DNA from: Nitrospira sp.
GTDB lineage: Bacteria; Nitrospirota; Nitrospiria; Nitrospirales; Nitrospiraceae
Direction: 5' to 3'
NCBI GenBank assembly: GCA_024998625.1
Contig: JACOEL010000012.1
Coordinates: 56,169-120,168, forward strand
DNA: 64,000 nt
A program made the position numbers and the translations under genes. The first letter of the stretch is position 1; every line of letters starts with the position of its first letter. Under the pieces are notes generated by a model. It had not been told where the DNA came from and made no database searches. It saw nothing but the letters and a program-made list of their open reading frames with translations. Below, piece by piece: positions 34,356 through 43,770 of this stretch.

Positions 34356-35683
34356 ACCGTGTGATCATTGGTCTTATGATTGCCCTCTGCGTCGTGGTGG
34401 GAGCCGGTCTCTTCGGGATTCTGGATTCCCGCGCGACCGATGTATTTCTGGAGGCGACCCGGCCGGACTTTCAAAAGATTCCCATTGGAGTATTCGGTTT
34501 TCAGAACGGCGGCGGTCCCGAATGGCTCGGGGGGCGGATCGAGGAAGTGCTGAAGGCGGATCTTCAACGGTCCTTGGTCTTTTCGCTGGTGGATTTGCCT
34601 GCCATTGGGGTGAAAGCGCGTGAAGTGTCGACTACCGACAAGGCGATCTTTAAGCAGGCGGCAGAGAACGGCGTCTCCGTCCTGGTCTGGGGGAAGTCGG
34701 GCCAGAAGAACGGCAGCAAAGACAGTGAGCTGTTGATGGACGGCTTCGTGTACGACAGCGGCAGTGACGAAGTCGTCGGTGGAAAGCGTTATGTGGGATC
34801 GACCTCGGTCGTGCGGTTGATGGCGCACCGGTTTGCCGATGAATTGGTGTTTCGTTATACCGGCGAGCCTGGTATCGCCAGGACCAAAATTGTGTACGTC
34901 GCGGAACATGGCAATGCCCGCGAGTTGTTCGTGATGGACTACGACGGGTATGAACCCAAGCAGATTACGGCGGACGGCTTCCTGAATTTGATGCCGCGCT
35001 GGTCGCCCGATCGACGGTTCATTGTGTTCACGGCCTATCGGAGCCGGAATACCCAGGACATCGATATTCTGGAACTGGCGACCGGCAAACGGTGGACGCT
35101 GGTCTCAATGGCGGGTCTGAACATTACGCCTGCCTTGTCGCCCGACGGAAATTTTTTGGCGTTTGCCAGCAGTCAGGACGGCAATTCCGAGATTTATAAG
35201 CTCGATACGCGTACCAAGACCCCGCAGCGGCTGACAGTGAATCAGGGGGGCGATCTCTCGCCGACCTGGTCGCCCACCGGCCGTGAGATTGCGTTCACCT
35301 CGGACCGCGGAGGCGCTCCCCAAGTCTTCATCATGAGCGCAGATGGGTCCAACGTTCGTCGCCTGACCTACGAAGGCGACTACAATGCCGCTCCGGCCTG
35401 GTCGCCGCGCGGCAACTGGATTGCGTATGTCTGCCGAACCGCACAGCGGTTGTATAAGATCTGTACCGTGTCCCCGGACGGACAGAAGCGGGTTCAGATC
35501 ACGACAGGGCCCGGGATTGATGACTCGCCGTCCTGGTCTCCCGACGGCCGGCATATCACGTTCAGTTCGACCGTCGACGGCAAAAGCCACATCTATATGG
35601 TGGATACGGACGGGAAGGGGTTGGAGCGCATCACATTTGGTGGCACGCACAATAGTTCGCCGTCCTGGTCCCCGGCGCTATAG
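34352..35683 (+). CDS. tolB: TolB, periplasmic beta-propeller of the Tol-Pal system, 443 aa
   Basis: Periplasmic protein that binds Pal and TolA. An N-terminal signal anchor (IIGLMIALCVVVGAGLFGI) leads to the D1 domain, then repeated propeller blades built on PRWSPDRRFIVFTAYRS, ALSPDGNFLAFASSQDGNSE, TWSPTGREIAFTSDRGG, AWSPRGNWIAYVCR and SWSPDGRHITFSSTVDGKS: five or six WSPDG-type blades. Length is normal. Start overlaps the tolA stop (ATGA). Confidence 0.95.
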   Translation: MNRVIIGLMIALCVVVGAGLFGILDSRATDVFLEATRPDFQKIPIGVFGFQNGGGPEWLGGRIEEVLKADLQRSLVFSLVDLPAIGVKAREVSTTDKAIFKQAAENGVSVLVWGKSGQKNGSKDSELLMDGFVYDSGSDEVVGGKRYVGSTSVVRLMAHRFADELVFRYTGEPGIARTKIVYVAEHGNARELFVMDYDGYEPKQITADGFLNLMPRWSPDRRFIVFTAYRSRNTQDIDILELATGKRWTLVSMAGLNITPALSPDGNFLAFASSQDGNSEIYKLDTRTKTPQRLTVNQGGDLSPTWSPTGREIAFTSDRGGAPQVFIMSADGSNVRRLTYEGDYNAAPAWSPRGNWIAYVCRTAQRLYKICTVSPDGQKRVQITTGPGIDDSPSWSPDGRHITFSSTVDGKSHIYMVDTDGKGLERITFGGTHNSSPSWSPAL

Positions 35684-35750
35684 GTACGATCATTCAGGCC
35701 ATGCAGAGTTTGTATAGATTAACCATTCACCAGTCATGAGGAGTCACGAT

Positions 35751-36509
35751 ATGAGGATAACGGTAGCGACAATGGGCCTGACACTGACAGTCGGGATGCT
35801 GTTGGTCATGCAGGGTGGTTGCTCTAAAAAATCTATTCAGTCGGGCGGCGACGCACAGTCGACGGAGCGCGGAATGGCCAAGTCGGGCGGGCCCGCTCCG
35901 AGTGCCATGGGGTCGACCGGAGGAGTAGGTGGGGGTGGGATGGAGCCGCCCGCTGCCACGTTCCCGGATCTGTCTCTCTCCAGCAAGCCGGATGATTTGG
36001 AGACCGGCGGATTGCGCGGATTCGATTCGGTGTCGGGCGGAAAAGCTCCGTCCGAGGAACGTCTGGGCGGTGGGGGCACGATGTTGGCCAAGGTCGAGCC
36101 ATCGGAGAGCACGGCGCGTCAGATCGAGGACATTCGCCGCGAGCAAGCCAAGGAACAGGCGGCATCCGCGGAAGCCGGATTGCGTGACGTGTTCTTTGGT
36201 TATGACAGCTGGACCATCACCGAAGAGGGGCGGCAATCCTTGACGCACGATGCGCAGTGGATCAAAGCGAATGCAGGTGCACTCGTGAAGATCGAAGGCC
36301 ATTGCGACGAACGCGGCACGCTGGCCTACAATCTGGTGTTGGGCGAAAAGCGCGCCAAGGCCGTACGGAACTATCTGGTCGAGCTTGGTGTGGGCGCCAA
36401 CCGGTTGGCGGTGGTGTCCTACGGCAAGGAACGGCCATTCTGCAACGAACGGAGCGAGAGCTGCTATCAGCAGAACCGTCGCGGCCACGTGGTTGTGCGG
36501 TCGAAATAA
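35751..36509 (+). CDS. pal: Pal, peptidoglycan-associated lipoprotein, 252 aa
   Basis: Outer-membrane lipoprotein that binds peptidoglycan through a C-terminal OmpA-like domain. The lipid-attachment Cys is near residue 23 (LVMQGGCSKKS; the -3 residue Gln is unusual). A long Gly/Ser/Pro-rich linker (about 30-130) precedes the OmpA_C domain: VFFGYDSWTITEEG, IEGHCDERGTLAYNLVLGEK and VSYGKERP. The ATG at 35751 is preceded by AGGAG at 8 bases; an ATG at 35736 overlaps that ribosome site and is less likely. Part of the tol operon, 67 bp after tolB. Confidence 0.93.
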   Translation: MRITVATMGLTLTVGMLLVMQGGCSKKSIQSGGDAQSTERGMAKSGGPAPSAMGSTGGVGGGGMEPPAATFPDLSLSSKPDDLETGGLRGFDSVSGGKAPSEERLGGGGTMLAKVEPSESTARQIEDIRREQAKEQAASAEAGLRDVFFGYDSWTITEEGRQSLTHDAQWIKANAGALVKIEGHCDERGTLAYNLVLGEKRAKAVRNYLVELGVGANRLAVVSYGKERPFCNERSESCYQQNRRGHVVVRSK

Positions 36510-36573
36510 CTGTTCCGATCAAGGATGATGTGACATGATTCTCCGGAGCAACACCGGTTAAGGGAGACCTGTC

Positions 36574-38256
36574 ATGGACAGTGGATGGCCATATCGAAGT
36601 GAAATGGTAACGCCCCCCTCACGCGGGCGCCTTGGAGCGGTCGGCGGCAATGCTGCGCCGGCCCGACTCGGTGTGCTCGTGCTGGTCGCGTCTGGGTTGG
36701 CCTTGTTGTCGGGATGTGTGGCGCAGCAAGCCGACCTGAAACAGACTGAGCGTGAACTCCAGCGCCGAATCAAGCAGCAAACGGAGGAGCAGGCTCAGAC
36801 CAGGGCTCGTCAAAACCAGGAAATTGTGTCTCTGCGCGAGCAGGACATCCCTTCCTTGCGCGGCGATGTCGATAAGGCCATACACAAAACCCAGAGTCTA
36901 GAAGCGCGGCAGGACGACTTATTGACTAAACTGGCCTCCCAGGACTCGAAGGTTAATCAACGACTCGGTGAAAGCGAGAAACGCTCCGCTGAAGAAAGTA
37001 AGCGATTAGGCTGGGTTGAAAAGCAGCTGGTCGATCAGGATGCTTTGCTTAAAGGCGAGCGGGACCGGAACCGGGCGGAATTCGCGGCGGTGACGGCTCG
37101 TTTGGATCAAGTTACCGCTCACATGGACGCCATTCAGAAGAATGTGCTTGATGCCATGCAAAAGACCACGACGGTGCTTGCTCAAAAAGTCGACTCCCGC
37201 TTGGACGATCAGCAGAAGGTGTTGCACGGTCTCGAAACGCGGTCCCAAAATGTGGCGCAGCTCGATTCACAGAATAAAGTGTTAGCCGACCAGGTCTCCA
37301 AGCTCAACCAGGCATTAGTGGATTTCAAGCAGGCGTTGGGCAATTTAGGTGAACGTGTCGTTCAGCAGGACCAGGCCGTCAAGCATCTGGCCGCTTTGCT
37401 GGAGCAGGACACGGTGGCGTTCAACAAACGGACGGATGCACTGGCTGGAAAAATCGAGGCGGACAACAAGGTGACGGCGGAACACTTGAACGAAGTGAAC
37501 CGGAGTGTGGCCTCTGTGGCGAAGGCGTTGGAAAATGCCGGCGGAAAATTCGTGTCCCGCGAAGATGACCATGAGCGTCGCATCGATGAAACGACGCGCG
37601 AACTGAGCCATGTACAGGCGCAAATTCAGACGCTGGACAAGAATTTGGAGACTCAACACGCGTTTTTGAAGCAGGTCGAGCAGCATCTGTCGGCCTTGCG
37701 CGTCAGCGCGTCGCAGCGGGCCGAGCAGGCGCCGGCCGTAGCGGAAGTGGCGCCGCTTGCGCAGTCGCAGGCCATGCCGTCGCCGGAAGCCGTCTCGCCG
37801 CCAACGTCGTCTCCTGTCCCGTCAAGCGGGTCGATGTCTCGGTCGGAAAATCGTAGCGCAGCCCTGATGGCGGATCGCGAGTCGTATGAGCGGACGTTGA
37901 CCAGGTTTAAGGACGGCGATTTGGACGGGGCGCGCCAGGGCTTCGCGGAATTTCTCCTGCAACATCCTCACTCCGATCTGGCTCCCAATGCGCGGTTCTG
38001 GCTGGGTGAGTCCTATTACGGGAAAAAGGATTTTTCGCGCGCTATCGATGCGTACGATCAAGTGCAGTTGAATCATCCCGCCAGCGAAAAAGTTCCGGCT
38101 GCCCTTTTGAAGAAGGGCTATGCCTATCTGGCGCTCAAAGATCGAAAGAAAGCCGCCTCGGCGCTCAAACAGGTCATCGACCTGTATCCGAAATCTCCGG
38201 AAGCCAATAAGGCGATGGACAAACTGAATCAACTAAAGGAGTTGCACGAACGATGA
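36574..38256 (+). CDS. Long coiled-coil CpoB/YbgF-like lipoprotein, 560 aa
   Basis: First of two tandem YbgF/CpoB-type genes. The lipobox LLSGC is near residue 48, so the protein is probably an outer-membrane lipoprotein. A very long coiled coil (about 50-400, for example QTERELQRRIKQQTEEQAQT) takes the place of the short YbgF trimerisation helix. A Ser/Pro-rich spacer follows (about 405-430), then three TPR repeats at the C-terminus (GARQGFAEFLLQHPHSDLAP, ARFWLGESYYGKKDFSRAID, KAASALKQVIDLYPKSPEAN). CpoB couples septal peptidoglycan synthesis with outer-membrane constriction; that role is presumed here. Overlaps the next gene by 4 bp. Confidence 0.78.
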   Translation: MDSGWPYRSEMVTPPSRGRLGAVGGNAAPARLGVLVLVASGLALLSGCVAQQADLKQTERELQRRIKQQTEEQAQTRARQNQEIVSLREQDIPSLRGDVDKAIHKTQSLEARQDDLLTKLASQDSKVNQRLGESEKRSAEESKRLGWVEKQLVDQDALLKGERDRNRAEFAAVTARLDQVTAHMDAIQKNVLDAMQKTTTVLAQKVDSRLDDQQKVLHGLETRSQNVAQLDSQNKVLADQVSKLNQALVDFKQALGNLGERVVQQDQAVKHLAALLEQDTVAFNKRTDALAGKIEADNKVTAEHLNEVNRSVASVAKALENAGGKFVSREDDHERRIDETTRELSHVQAQIQTLDKNLETQHAFLKQVEQHLSALRVSASQRAEQAPAVAEVAPLAQSQAMPSPEAVSPPTSSPVPSSGSMSRSENRSAALMADRESYERTLTRFKDGDLDGARQGFAEFLLQHPHSDLAPNARFWLGESYYGKKDFSRAIDAYDQVQLNHPASEKVPAALLKKGYAYLALKDRKKAASALKQVIDLYPKSPEANKAMDKLNQLKELHER

Positions 38257-39032
38257 AGCTCCGATTCGTGGAGGCATTGCAGGTGGGGGTGGGGCTGACC
38301 TGCGGACTGGTGTTGGCAGGGTGCGCGAAACACGCCGATTTCTTGGAGATCCGTGATCAGGTCTCGATCATCGCCCGGACGCAGGATCAGGAGCAGAAGC
38401 GATTCGAGGCGATGCAGCGCCGACTGGAGTCGCTCGAACGCGTTCGGGAGCCGGAAGGCGGGAAGCTGCGGCTCGACGATGCGTTGGCTCGTCTTCAGAA
38501 GCTCGAAGGACGCCTGGCCAAGATTGAAGAAACCCAACTGGCCCAAGCGGCCTCCATTCGATCGGACCTCGCGCTTGCCGAAGCCAACCGTCAGGCGCGT
38601 GTCTCGAAGCCGTCGGGGCCCATTGAGCCGGTGACGATCATTCCCGGAGTGCCGTCGATCACGCCGACCTCGGCCTTCAATCTCGCCTATAACGACTACC
38701 TCAACGGCAAGTTCGATCTCGCCGTGAGCGGGTTTCAGCGGTTCATCAAGGATTTTCCCTCGACCTCTCTGACCCCGAACGCGCACTATTGGCTCGGAGA
38801 ATCGTACTACGGCCAGAAGGATTATATTCGGGCGATGCAGTCGTTCGAGCACGTCGTGAACGAGTATGCGGGCAATGAGAAGGTTCCCGCCGCGCTCTTC
38901 AAGCTGGGCTTGTCGGCCGCCGAAACCGGCGATACCGCAAAATCGCGCAAATATCTGAAGCGGGTCATCGAGGAATATTCGACGTCGGATGAAGCCAAGC
39001 TCGCGAAAGCGAAGATGGCCGAAATTCGATGA
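38253..39032 (+). CDS. cpoB: Tol-Pal system protein CpoB/YbgF, 259 aa
   Basis: Standard-length CpoB/YbgF: N-terminal lipobox LVLAGC (Cys near 24, lipid anchor in place of the usual free signal peptide), a coiled coil (about 30-110), and C-terminal TPRs (AFNLAYNDYLNGKFDLAVSG, AHYWLGESYYGQKDYIRAMQ, KVPAALFKLGLSAAETGDTA). The TPR core matches the preceding 560-aa protein (both have WLGESYYG-KDF/YIRA), so the two are paralogues. The gene starts within the stop of its neighbour (ATGA). Last gene of the tol cluster, 72 bp before mutL. Confidence 0.88.
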   Translation: MKLRFVEALQVGVGLTCGLVLAGCAKHADFLEIRDQVSIIARTQDQEQKRFEAMQRRLESLERVREPEGGKLRLDDALARLQKLEGRLAKIEETQLAQAASIRSDLALAEANRQARVSKPSGPIEPVTIIPGVPSITPTSAFNLAYNDYLNGKFDLAVSGFQRFIKDFPSTSLTPNAHYWLGESYYGQKDYIRAMQSFEHVVNEYAGNEKVPAALFKLGLSAAETGDTAKSRKYLKRVIEEYSTSDEAKLAKAKMAEIR

Positions 39033-39104
39033 CCTTGGGCCTGCTGCACGGTCCTCTCTCCATCCGCTCATCCTCGGTTCGAACCTCAGGGAGCGTTTCT
39101 TCCC

Positions 39105-40904
39105 ATGGACATAGTGAGTAGTGTGGGAAAGATTCAGGTTCTGCCAAGCGATGTCATCGGCCGCATTGCGGCGGGGGAGGTGGTCGAGCGTCCGGCTGCG
39201 GTCGTAAAAGAGCTCGTTGAAAACAGCCTGGATGCCGGCAGTAGCACGATCACCGTCGAGGTCAAAGACGGGGGCCTCGGGCTGATTCGTGTCACCGATG
39301 ACGGCGAAGGCATGACCCGCCGCGATGCCTCTCTCGCGTTTGAGCGGCACGCCACCAGTAAATTGCAGTCGGATCAGCAGCTCGGCGCCATTCGCACCAT
39401 GGGCTTTCGCGGGGAAGCGTTACCCAGCATCGCAGCCGTATCGAAAGTCCGGCTCACGACACTGTCCCGGCAGGAGCAGGTGGGCACCCAGCTCTGGCTC
39501 ACGGCAGGGACCGTCACGCGGGTCGAGGATGCCGCGGCGATTTCCGGGACATCCATCGAGATTTCGGAGCTCTTTTACAATACACCCGCCCGCAGGAAAT
39601 TTCTCAAATCGACCACGACAGAGTTTTCCCATATCAGCCATGCGGTGCAACAGGCTGCCCTGGCGTGGCCGCAGGTACACGTGCGGTTGATTCATAACGG
39701 CTATGAGGTCTTTGCGTTGCCCGCCGTGTCGTCGCCTCGCGATCGTGTGCTGCAAGTGTATCGCGCGGCATTCGGTGACCGGGCGCTGGCCGTTGATGTT
39801 CAGCAGAACGGCCTGTCCCTGAAGGGCTTCATCATCGATCCGGTACGGGCGCGCGCCGGGCGCACGCCGCAGGAACTCTTCGTCAATCGCCGGCCCATCA
39901 AAAACAGCACCGTGCAACATGCGGTCGTGGATGGCTACAGTGCGTTTCTCGCAAAGGGGCATGCTCCGCTGTTCGTGCTGTTTCTTGATGTCGAGCCCCA
40001 GCGGGTCGATGTCAACGTGCATCCGACCAAACGAGAGGTCCGGTTCGCCGATAATGAACAGATTCATCAGTTGGTTCGTTCTGCCGTGCGCCAGACACTT
40101 GGCCGCGCTCAGATTGAATCGTCGATGGCGGCGGCCGCTCACGCGCATCCGGATGGGAGCGGACTATCGAATGCCATGCCTCCCGTCGTAGGAACCGGTG
40201 TCGCGCCGGCAGCCCTTTCGTATCCACCATTCGCGCGCGTGAATGTGCCTGTTCCACCGACACCCTCAGCTGAGAGTCAAACCTCGTTTGTCGGGGAGGG
40301 TGGCACTGCCTATCAAGCGGGCGAGGCCGTGGATATTGTTCCCCTCGGCCAGATGCACCGCACCTATGTGATTGCGCAGGTGGGTGATGAACTCCGGGTG
40401 ATCGATCAACATACGGCCCACGAGCGGGTCTTATTTGAGCGACTGTTGCGAGCTTGGCAGGGCAAGAGCGTGCCGTCCCAGCCGCTGCTGTTGCCGGAAC
40501 CGTTGGAGTTGCCCGTTCAACAGGCTCTCATTCTTCAGCGTCATCTGGCGGAACTGGAACGACTCGGGCTGCTCATCGAACCATTCGGGCCCTCCTCCTT
40601 CTTAATCCGCAGCCTGCCGGTCATGTTGGGCCATCCTGACCTGGCCGCACTGGTTCAAGATCTGATTGACGATCTTGAACAGTGGGATTCGATTTCCTCG
40701 CTGGAAACGAAGGTGAAGCCCATCCTGGCGTCATTGGCTTGCCACGGGGCCGTTCGGGCGGGCCGGGCGATGGCGCTTCCCGAGATCAGGCAACTGGCGC
40801 AGGATTGGGTTGCCGAGGGGTCGATCATGACCTGCCCGCACGGCCGCCGTGTGGCCTTCCGCCTCTCGGGCGATGAACTGGCTCGCTTGTTCGATCGCGC
40901 ATAG
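39105..40904 (+). CDS. mutL: DNA mismatch repair protein MutL (endonuclease-competent), 599 aa
   Basis: GHKL ATPase that links MutS to strand processing. ATPase motifs are KELVENSLDAG, VTDDGEGM, RHATSKL and MGFRGEALPSI. The C-terminal domain keeps the endonuclease motif DQHTAHERVLFE (consensus DQHAx2Ex4E, with A to T at one position), plus ACHGAVRAG and CPHGRRVAF. The protein therefore should nick DNA itself, as in organisms without MutH. Length is normal. It heads a forward run with miaA 17 bp downstream, as in many bacteria. Confidence 0.96.
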   Translation: MDIVSSVGKIQVLPSDVIGRIAAGEVVERPAAVVKELVENSLDAGSSTITVEVKDGGLGLIRVTDDGEGMTRRDASLAFERHATSKLQSDQQLGAIRTMGFRGEALPSIAAVSKVRLTTLSRQEQVGTQLWLTAGTVTRVEDAAAISGTSIEISELFYNTPARRKFLKSTTTEFSHISHAVQQAALAWPQVHVRLIHNGYEVFALPAVSSPRDRVLQVYRAAFGDRALAVDVQQNGLSLKGFIIDPVRARAGRTPQELFVNRRPIKNSTVQHAVVDGYSAFLAKGHAPLFVLFLDVEPQRVDVNVHPTKREVRFADNEQIHQLVRSAVRQTLGRAQIESSMAAAAHAHPDGSGLSNAMPPVVGTGVAPAALSYPPFARVNVPVPPTPSAESQTSFVGEGGTAYQAGEAVDIVPLGQMHRTYVIAQVGDELRVIDQHTAHERVLFERLLRAWQGKSVPSQPLLLPEPLELPVQQALILQRHLAELERLGLLIEPFGPSSFLIRSLPVMLGHPDLAALVQDLIDDLEQWDSISSLETKVKPILASLACHGAVRAGRAMALPEIRQLAQDWVAEGSIMTCPHGRRVAFRLSGDELARLFDRA

Positions 40905-40921
40905 GAAAAGGGAGCCCGGGG

Positions 40922-41953
40922 ATGGTGCGACTGTCGGAATCACAGCGAGCGTCGCGGCCCCTGGTGCTGCTGGTCGGGCCGACTGCGGTGGGAAAGAGCG
41001 AGATCGGCCTTCGGCTGGCGCAGGCGCTGGATACGGAGTTGCTGACGGCAGATTCGCGCCAGGTCTATCGCGGGATGGACATTGCCACCGACAAGCCGAC
41101 GCCGGAGCAACGGCAGGGCGTGCCGCATCGCCTCATCGATTTAGCCGATCCCGACGAGCCGTTTAACGCCGGACAGTATCGCCGGCTGGCGCTGCAGGAG
41201 ATCGAGCGATTGTATGGCACCGGCCGGTTGCCGTTGATCGTCGGTGGCACAGGACTGTATGTGCGGACGCTGATTCATGGATTGTGTGATGCCCCGCGCG
41301 CAGATCAGGCCTATCGAGCGTCCTTGTTGCAGGAGGCCCGCGCGCAGGGCGGCTATTTTTTGCACGATGAATTGACGCGTGTCGATCCCGAATCGGCCGC
41401 GCGGCTCCATCCCCACGACGAAGTCAAAATCGTGCGGGCACTCGAAGTCCATCATCTGTCGGGACAACGCCTGTCGGATGTGCAGCGGCAACATCGTTTT
41501 GCCGAGCAGGAGTTTTCGGTGCTTCTCATCGGACTGAATCGGGATCGCGCGCAGCTCTATCGCCGAATCGACGACCGGGTCGAGTCGATGTTTGCGCGAG
41601 GCGTGGTGGAGGAAACCGAACGGCTGCTGGCCAGCGGGTATGGGCGGGAGTTGAGTGCGATGAAGGGGCTGGGGTATCAGCAGGTTGCCGGCTACCTGGC
41701 CGGCGAATACGACCGGGCTGAGGCGCTCCGTTTATTGAAGCGGGACACCAGACATTTTGCCAAGCGTCAGTTGACATGGTTTCGGAAGGAACCCGGCTTG
41801 CGCTGGTGTGAGCTCACTGAGCGGGATCGTTCGGAGGATGTGGCCGGGGGTCTGTTGGAGATGATTCGTGCGTTTGTACAGGATCTAGCACCTCGACGAC
41901 CGGAGGCAATGCCGCGTTCGTCGCTTACCATGGAACAGGAATCGACCGTATGA
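40922..41953 (+). CDS. miaA: tRNA dimethylallyltransferase MiaA, 343 aa
   Basis: Adds the dimethylallyl group to A37 of tRNAs reading UNN codons. Visible motifs are the P-loop GPTAVGKSEIGLRLA (about 19-26), DSRQVYRGMDIATDKPT, PLIVGGTGLYVRTLIHG and the C-terminal SAMKGLGYQQVAGYL plus RDTRHFAKRQLTWFRKE. All are standard. The ATG at 40922 is 17 bp after mutL. The 3' end overlaps mtnP by 4 bp (ATGA), so translation is coupled. Confidence 0.96.
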   Translation: MVRLSESQRASRPLVLLVGPTAVGKSEIGLRLAQALDTELLTADSRQVYRGMDIATDKPTPEQRQGVPHRLIDLADPDEPFNAGQYRRLALQEIERLYGTGRLPLIVGGTGLYVRTLIHGLCDAPRADQAYRASLLQEARAQGGYFLHDELTRVDPESAARLHPHDEVKIVRALEVHHLSGQRLSDVQRQHRFAEQEFSVLLIGLNRDRAQLYRRIDDRVESMFARGVVEETERLLASGYGRELSAMKGLGYQQVAGYLAGEYDRAEALRLLKRDTRHFAKRQLTWFRKEPGLRWCELTERDRSEDVAGGLLEMIRAFVQDLAPRRPEAMPRSSLTMEQESTV

Positions 41954-42849
41954 CTGAATCAAAGAAGGCCGGGCTGGCCGCAATCGGTATTCTCGGTGGC
42001 AGCGGGTTGTACGATATTGAAGGGCTGGAGCGGGTTCGGGAAGTGCGCGTCCGAACCCCGTTCGGTGCGCCGTCCGATGCCATTCGTGTCGGTATATTAG
42101 GTGGGGTGCGGGTGGCGTTTCTCTCCCGGCATGGGCGGGGGCACCGACTCAGTCCCAGTAGCATCAACTATCGCGCCAATATTTATGCGTTGAAATCGCT
42201 CGGGGTGACACACGTGATTTCGGTCAGCGCCGTCGGCAGCATGAAAGAATCCATCCGTCCCGGCGACGTCGTGCTGCCGGATCAGTTCATCGATCTGACG
42301 AAGCGCAGAGTCTCGACGTTTTTCGATGAGGGCATTGTGGCGCATGTCGGGTTCGGGGAGCCGGTCTGTTCGTCGGTGGCGGATGTGTTGGAGCAGGCTG
42401 GGCGATCCGTGGGGGCGCGGCTTCAACGCGGTGGAACCTACGTATGTATGGAAGGCCCTCAGTTTTCAACCAAGGCGGAGTCCCGGTTGTATCGCCAGTG
42501 GGGGGTGGATGTCATCGGGATGACCAATATGCCGGAAGCCAAACTTGCCCGTGAAGCGGAGCTCTGTTACGCCACGGTTGCGCTGGCGACGGACTACGAC
42601 TGCTGGCATGACACCGAAGAGGCCGTCACGGTCGAGGCCATTCTGGCCACGCTGCATAAGAATGTCGCTCTGGCTAAGCAACTGTTGAAGGCGGCGGTGC
42701 CCAAGCTGGCGCCGGACCGGACTTGTGTCTGTCATGAAGCGCTTCGGACCGCCATCGTGACCGCGCCGGATTGCATCTCTGCCACGGCGAAGCGACGGCT
42801 TAACTTATTGATTGCTCCCTACGTGCGGATGCGGAAAGGAAAACGGTGA
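41950..42849 (+). CDS. mtnP: S-methyl-5'-thioadenosine phosphorylase, 299 aa
   Basis: Cleaves methylthioadenosine to adenine and methylthioribose-1-phosphate in the methionine salvage and polyamine by-product pathway. Motifs are GGSGLYDIEGL, SRHGRGHRLSPSSINYRANI, MEGPQFSTKAES, GMTNMPEAKLAREAELCYAT and TDYDCW; the Asp of TDYDCW favours 6-aminopurines and separates MTAP from purine nucleoside phosphorylase. Other methionine-salvage genes (mtnA and so on) are not in the window. A PfkB-family kinase follows 3 bp downstream. Confidence 0.92.
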   Translation: MTESKKAGLAAIGILGGSGLYDIEGLERVREVRVRTPFGAPSDAIRVGILGGVRVAFLSRHGRGHRLSPSSINYRANIYALKSLGVTHVISVSAVGSMKESIRPGDVVLPDQFIDLTKRRVSTFFDEGIVAHVGFGEPVCSSVADVLEQAGRSVGARLQRGGTYVCMEGPQFSTKAESRLYRQWGVDVIGMTNMPEAKLAREAELCYATVALATDYDCWHDTEEAVTVEAILATLHKNVALAKQLLKAAVPKLAPDRTCVCHEALRTAIVTAPDCISATAKRRLNLLIAPYVRMRKGKR

Positions 42850-42852
42850 GGC

Positions 42853-43770
42853 ATGGGTAAATTATTGGTCGTGGGATCGGTGGCGCTGGATACCGTCAAA
42901 ACGCCATTCGGTGAGGTGACTGAAGTGCTTGGGGGATCGGCGACGTATTTTTCGACGGCCGCGAGTTACTTCACCTCGGTCGATCTGATTGCGGTCGTCG
43001 GGGAGGATTTTCCGGAGCAACACGTGGCGTTCCTCAAGAGCCGAAAGATCGATTTGACCGGCCTGGAGAGGCGACCGGGTGCTACGTTCCGGTGGAAGGG
43101 TGCCTATTCGCACCAATTGAACGAAGCGCAGACGCTCGATACCCGCTTGAACGTGTTTGAGACGTTTCGTCCCAAGATTCCCGCTCAGTACAGTTCGCCG
43201 GATGTTCTCTTCCTGGGCAACATCGACCCCAATTTGCAGCTGGACGTCTTGCAGCAGGTGAAACGTCCGGCGCTGGTCGCCTGCGACACGATGAACTTCT
43301 GGATCAACGGCAAGCGTGACGCGCTCTGGAACGTGCTTCAGCACATCGACGTTCTCATCATCAACGACGGCGAGGCGCGGGCTCTGGGAGAAGGCACGAA
43401 TCTCGTCAAGGTCGCCAAGAAGATTCTCGCGCGAGGCCCCAAGCACCTGATCGTCAAACGCGGTGAATACGGCGTCCTGATGTTCAACGACAGGCAAGTT
43501 TTCGGGGCGCCGGCCTTCCCTCTGGACGATGTGAGAGATCCTACCGGTGCGGGCGATACGTTCGCCGGAGGATTTCTCGGTTACCTGGCAGCGACCGGAA
43601 ACCGGTCCCCAGAGGCGATGCGGCAAGCCATCATCTTCGGCAGCGTCATGGCCTCATTTACAGTAGAAGCCTTTAGCCTTGACCGATTGCGGATCCTGGA
43701 TTACAAAGAGATTGAGGCGCGTTTCAAAGAATTCAAGCGTCTCACTCACTTTGAGGACATCGAGGCATGA
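42853..43770 (+). CDS. PfkB-family carbohydrate/nucleoside kinase, 305 aa
   Basis: Ribokinase-fold kinase. The N-terminal VLGGSATYFSTAASYF and the C-terminal DPTGAGDTFAGGFLGYLA (anion hole and catalytic Asp in GAGD) are intact; VKRGEYGVLMF matches the ATP site. Its substrate is unknown. Because the gene directly follows mtnP, a nucleoside or ribose derivative from the thioadenosine or purine salvage route is plausible, which is inference. It overlaps the next gene by 4 bp. Cytoplasmic. Confidence 0.87.
   Translation: MGKLLVVGSVALDTVKTPFGEVTEVLGGSATYFSTAASYFTSVDLIAVVGEDFPEQHVAFLKSRKIDLTGLERRPGATFRWKGAYSHQLNEAQTLDTRLNVFETFRPKIPAQYSSPDVLFLGNIDPNLQLDVLQQVKRPALVACDTMNFWINGKRDALWNVLQHIDVLIINDGEARALGEGTNLVKVAKKILARGPKHLIVKRGEYGVLMFNDRQVFGAPAFPLDDVRDPTGAGDTFAGGFLGYLAATGNRSPEAMRQAIIFGSVMASFTVEAFSLDRLRILDYKEIEARFKEFKRLTHFEDIEA

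Noticed and set aside
38229..39350. 373-codon minus-strand frame over cpoB and mutL
   Set aside because: Antisense shadow of two well-supported genes; no recognisable domain.
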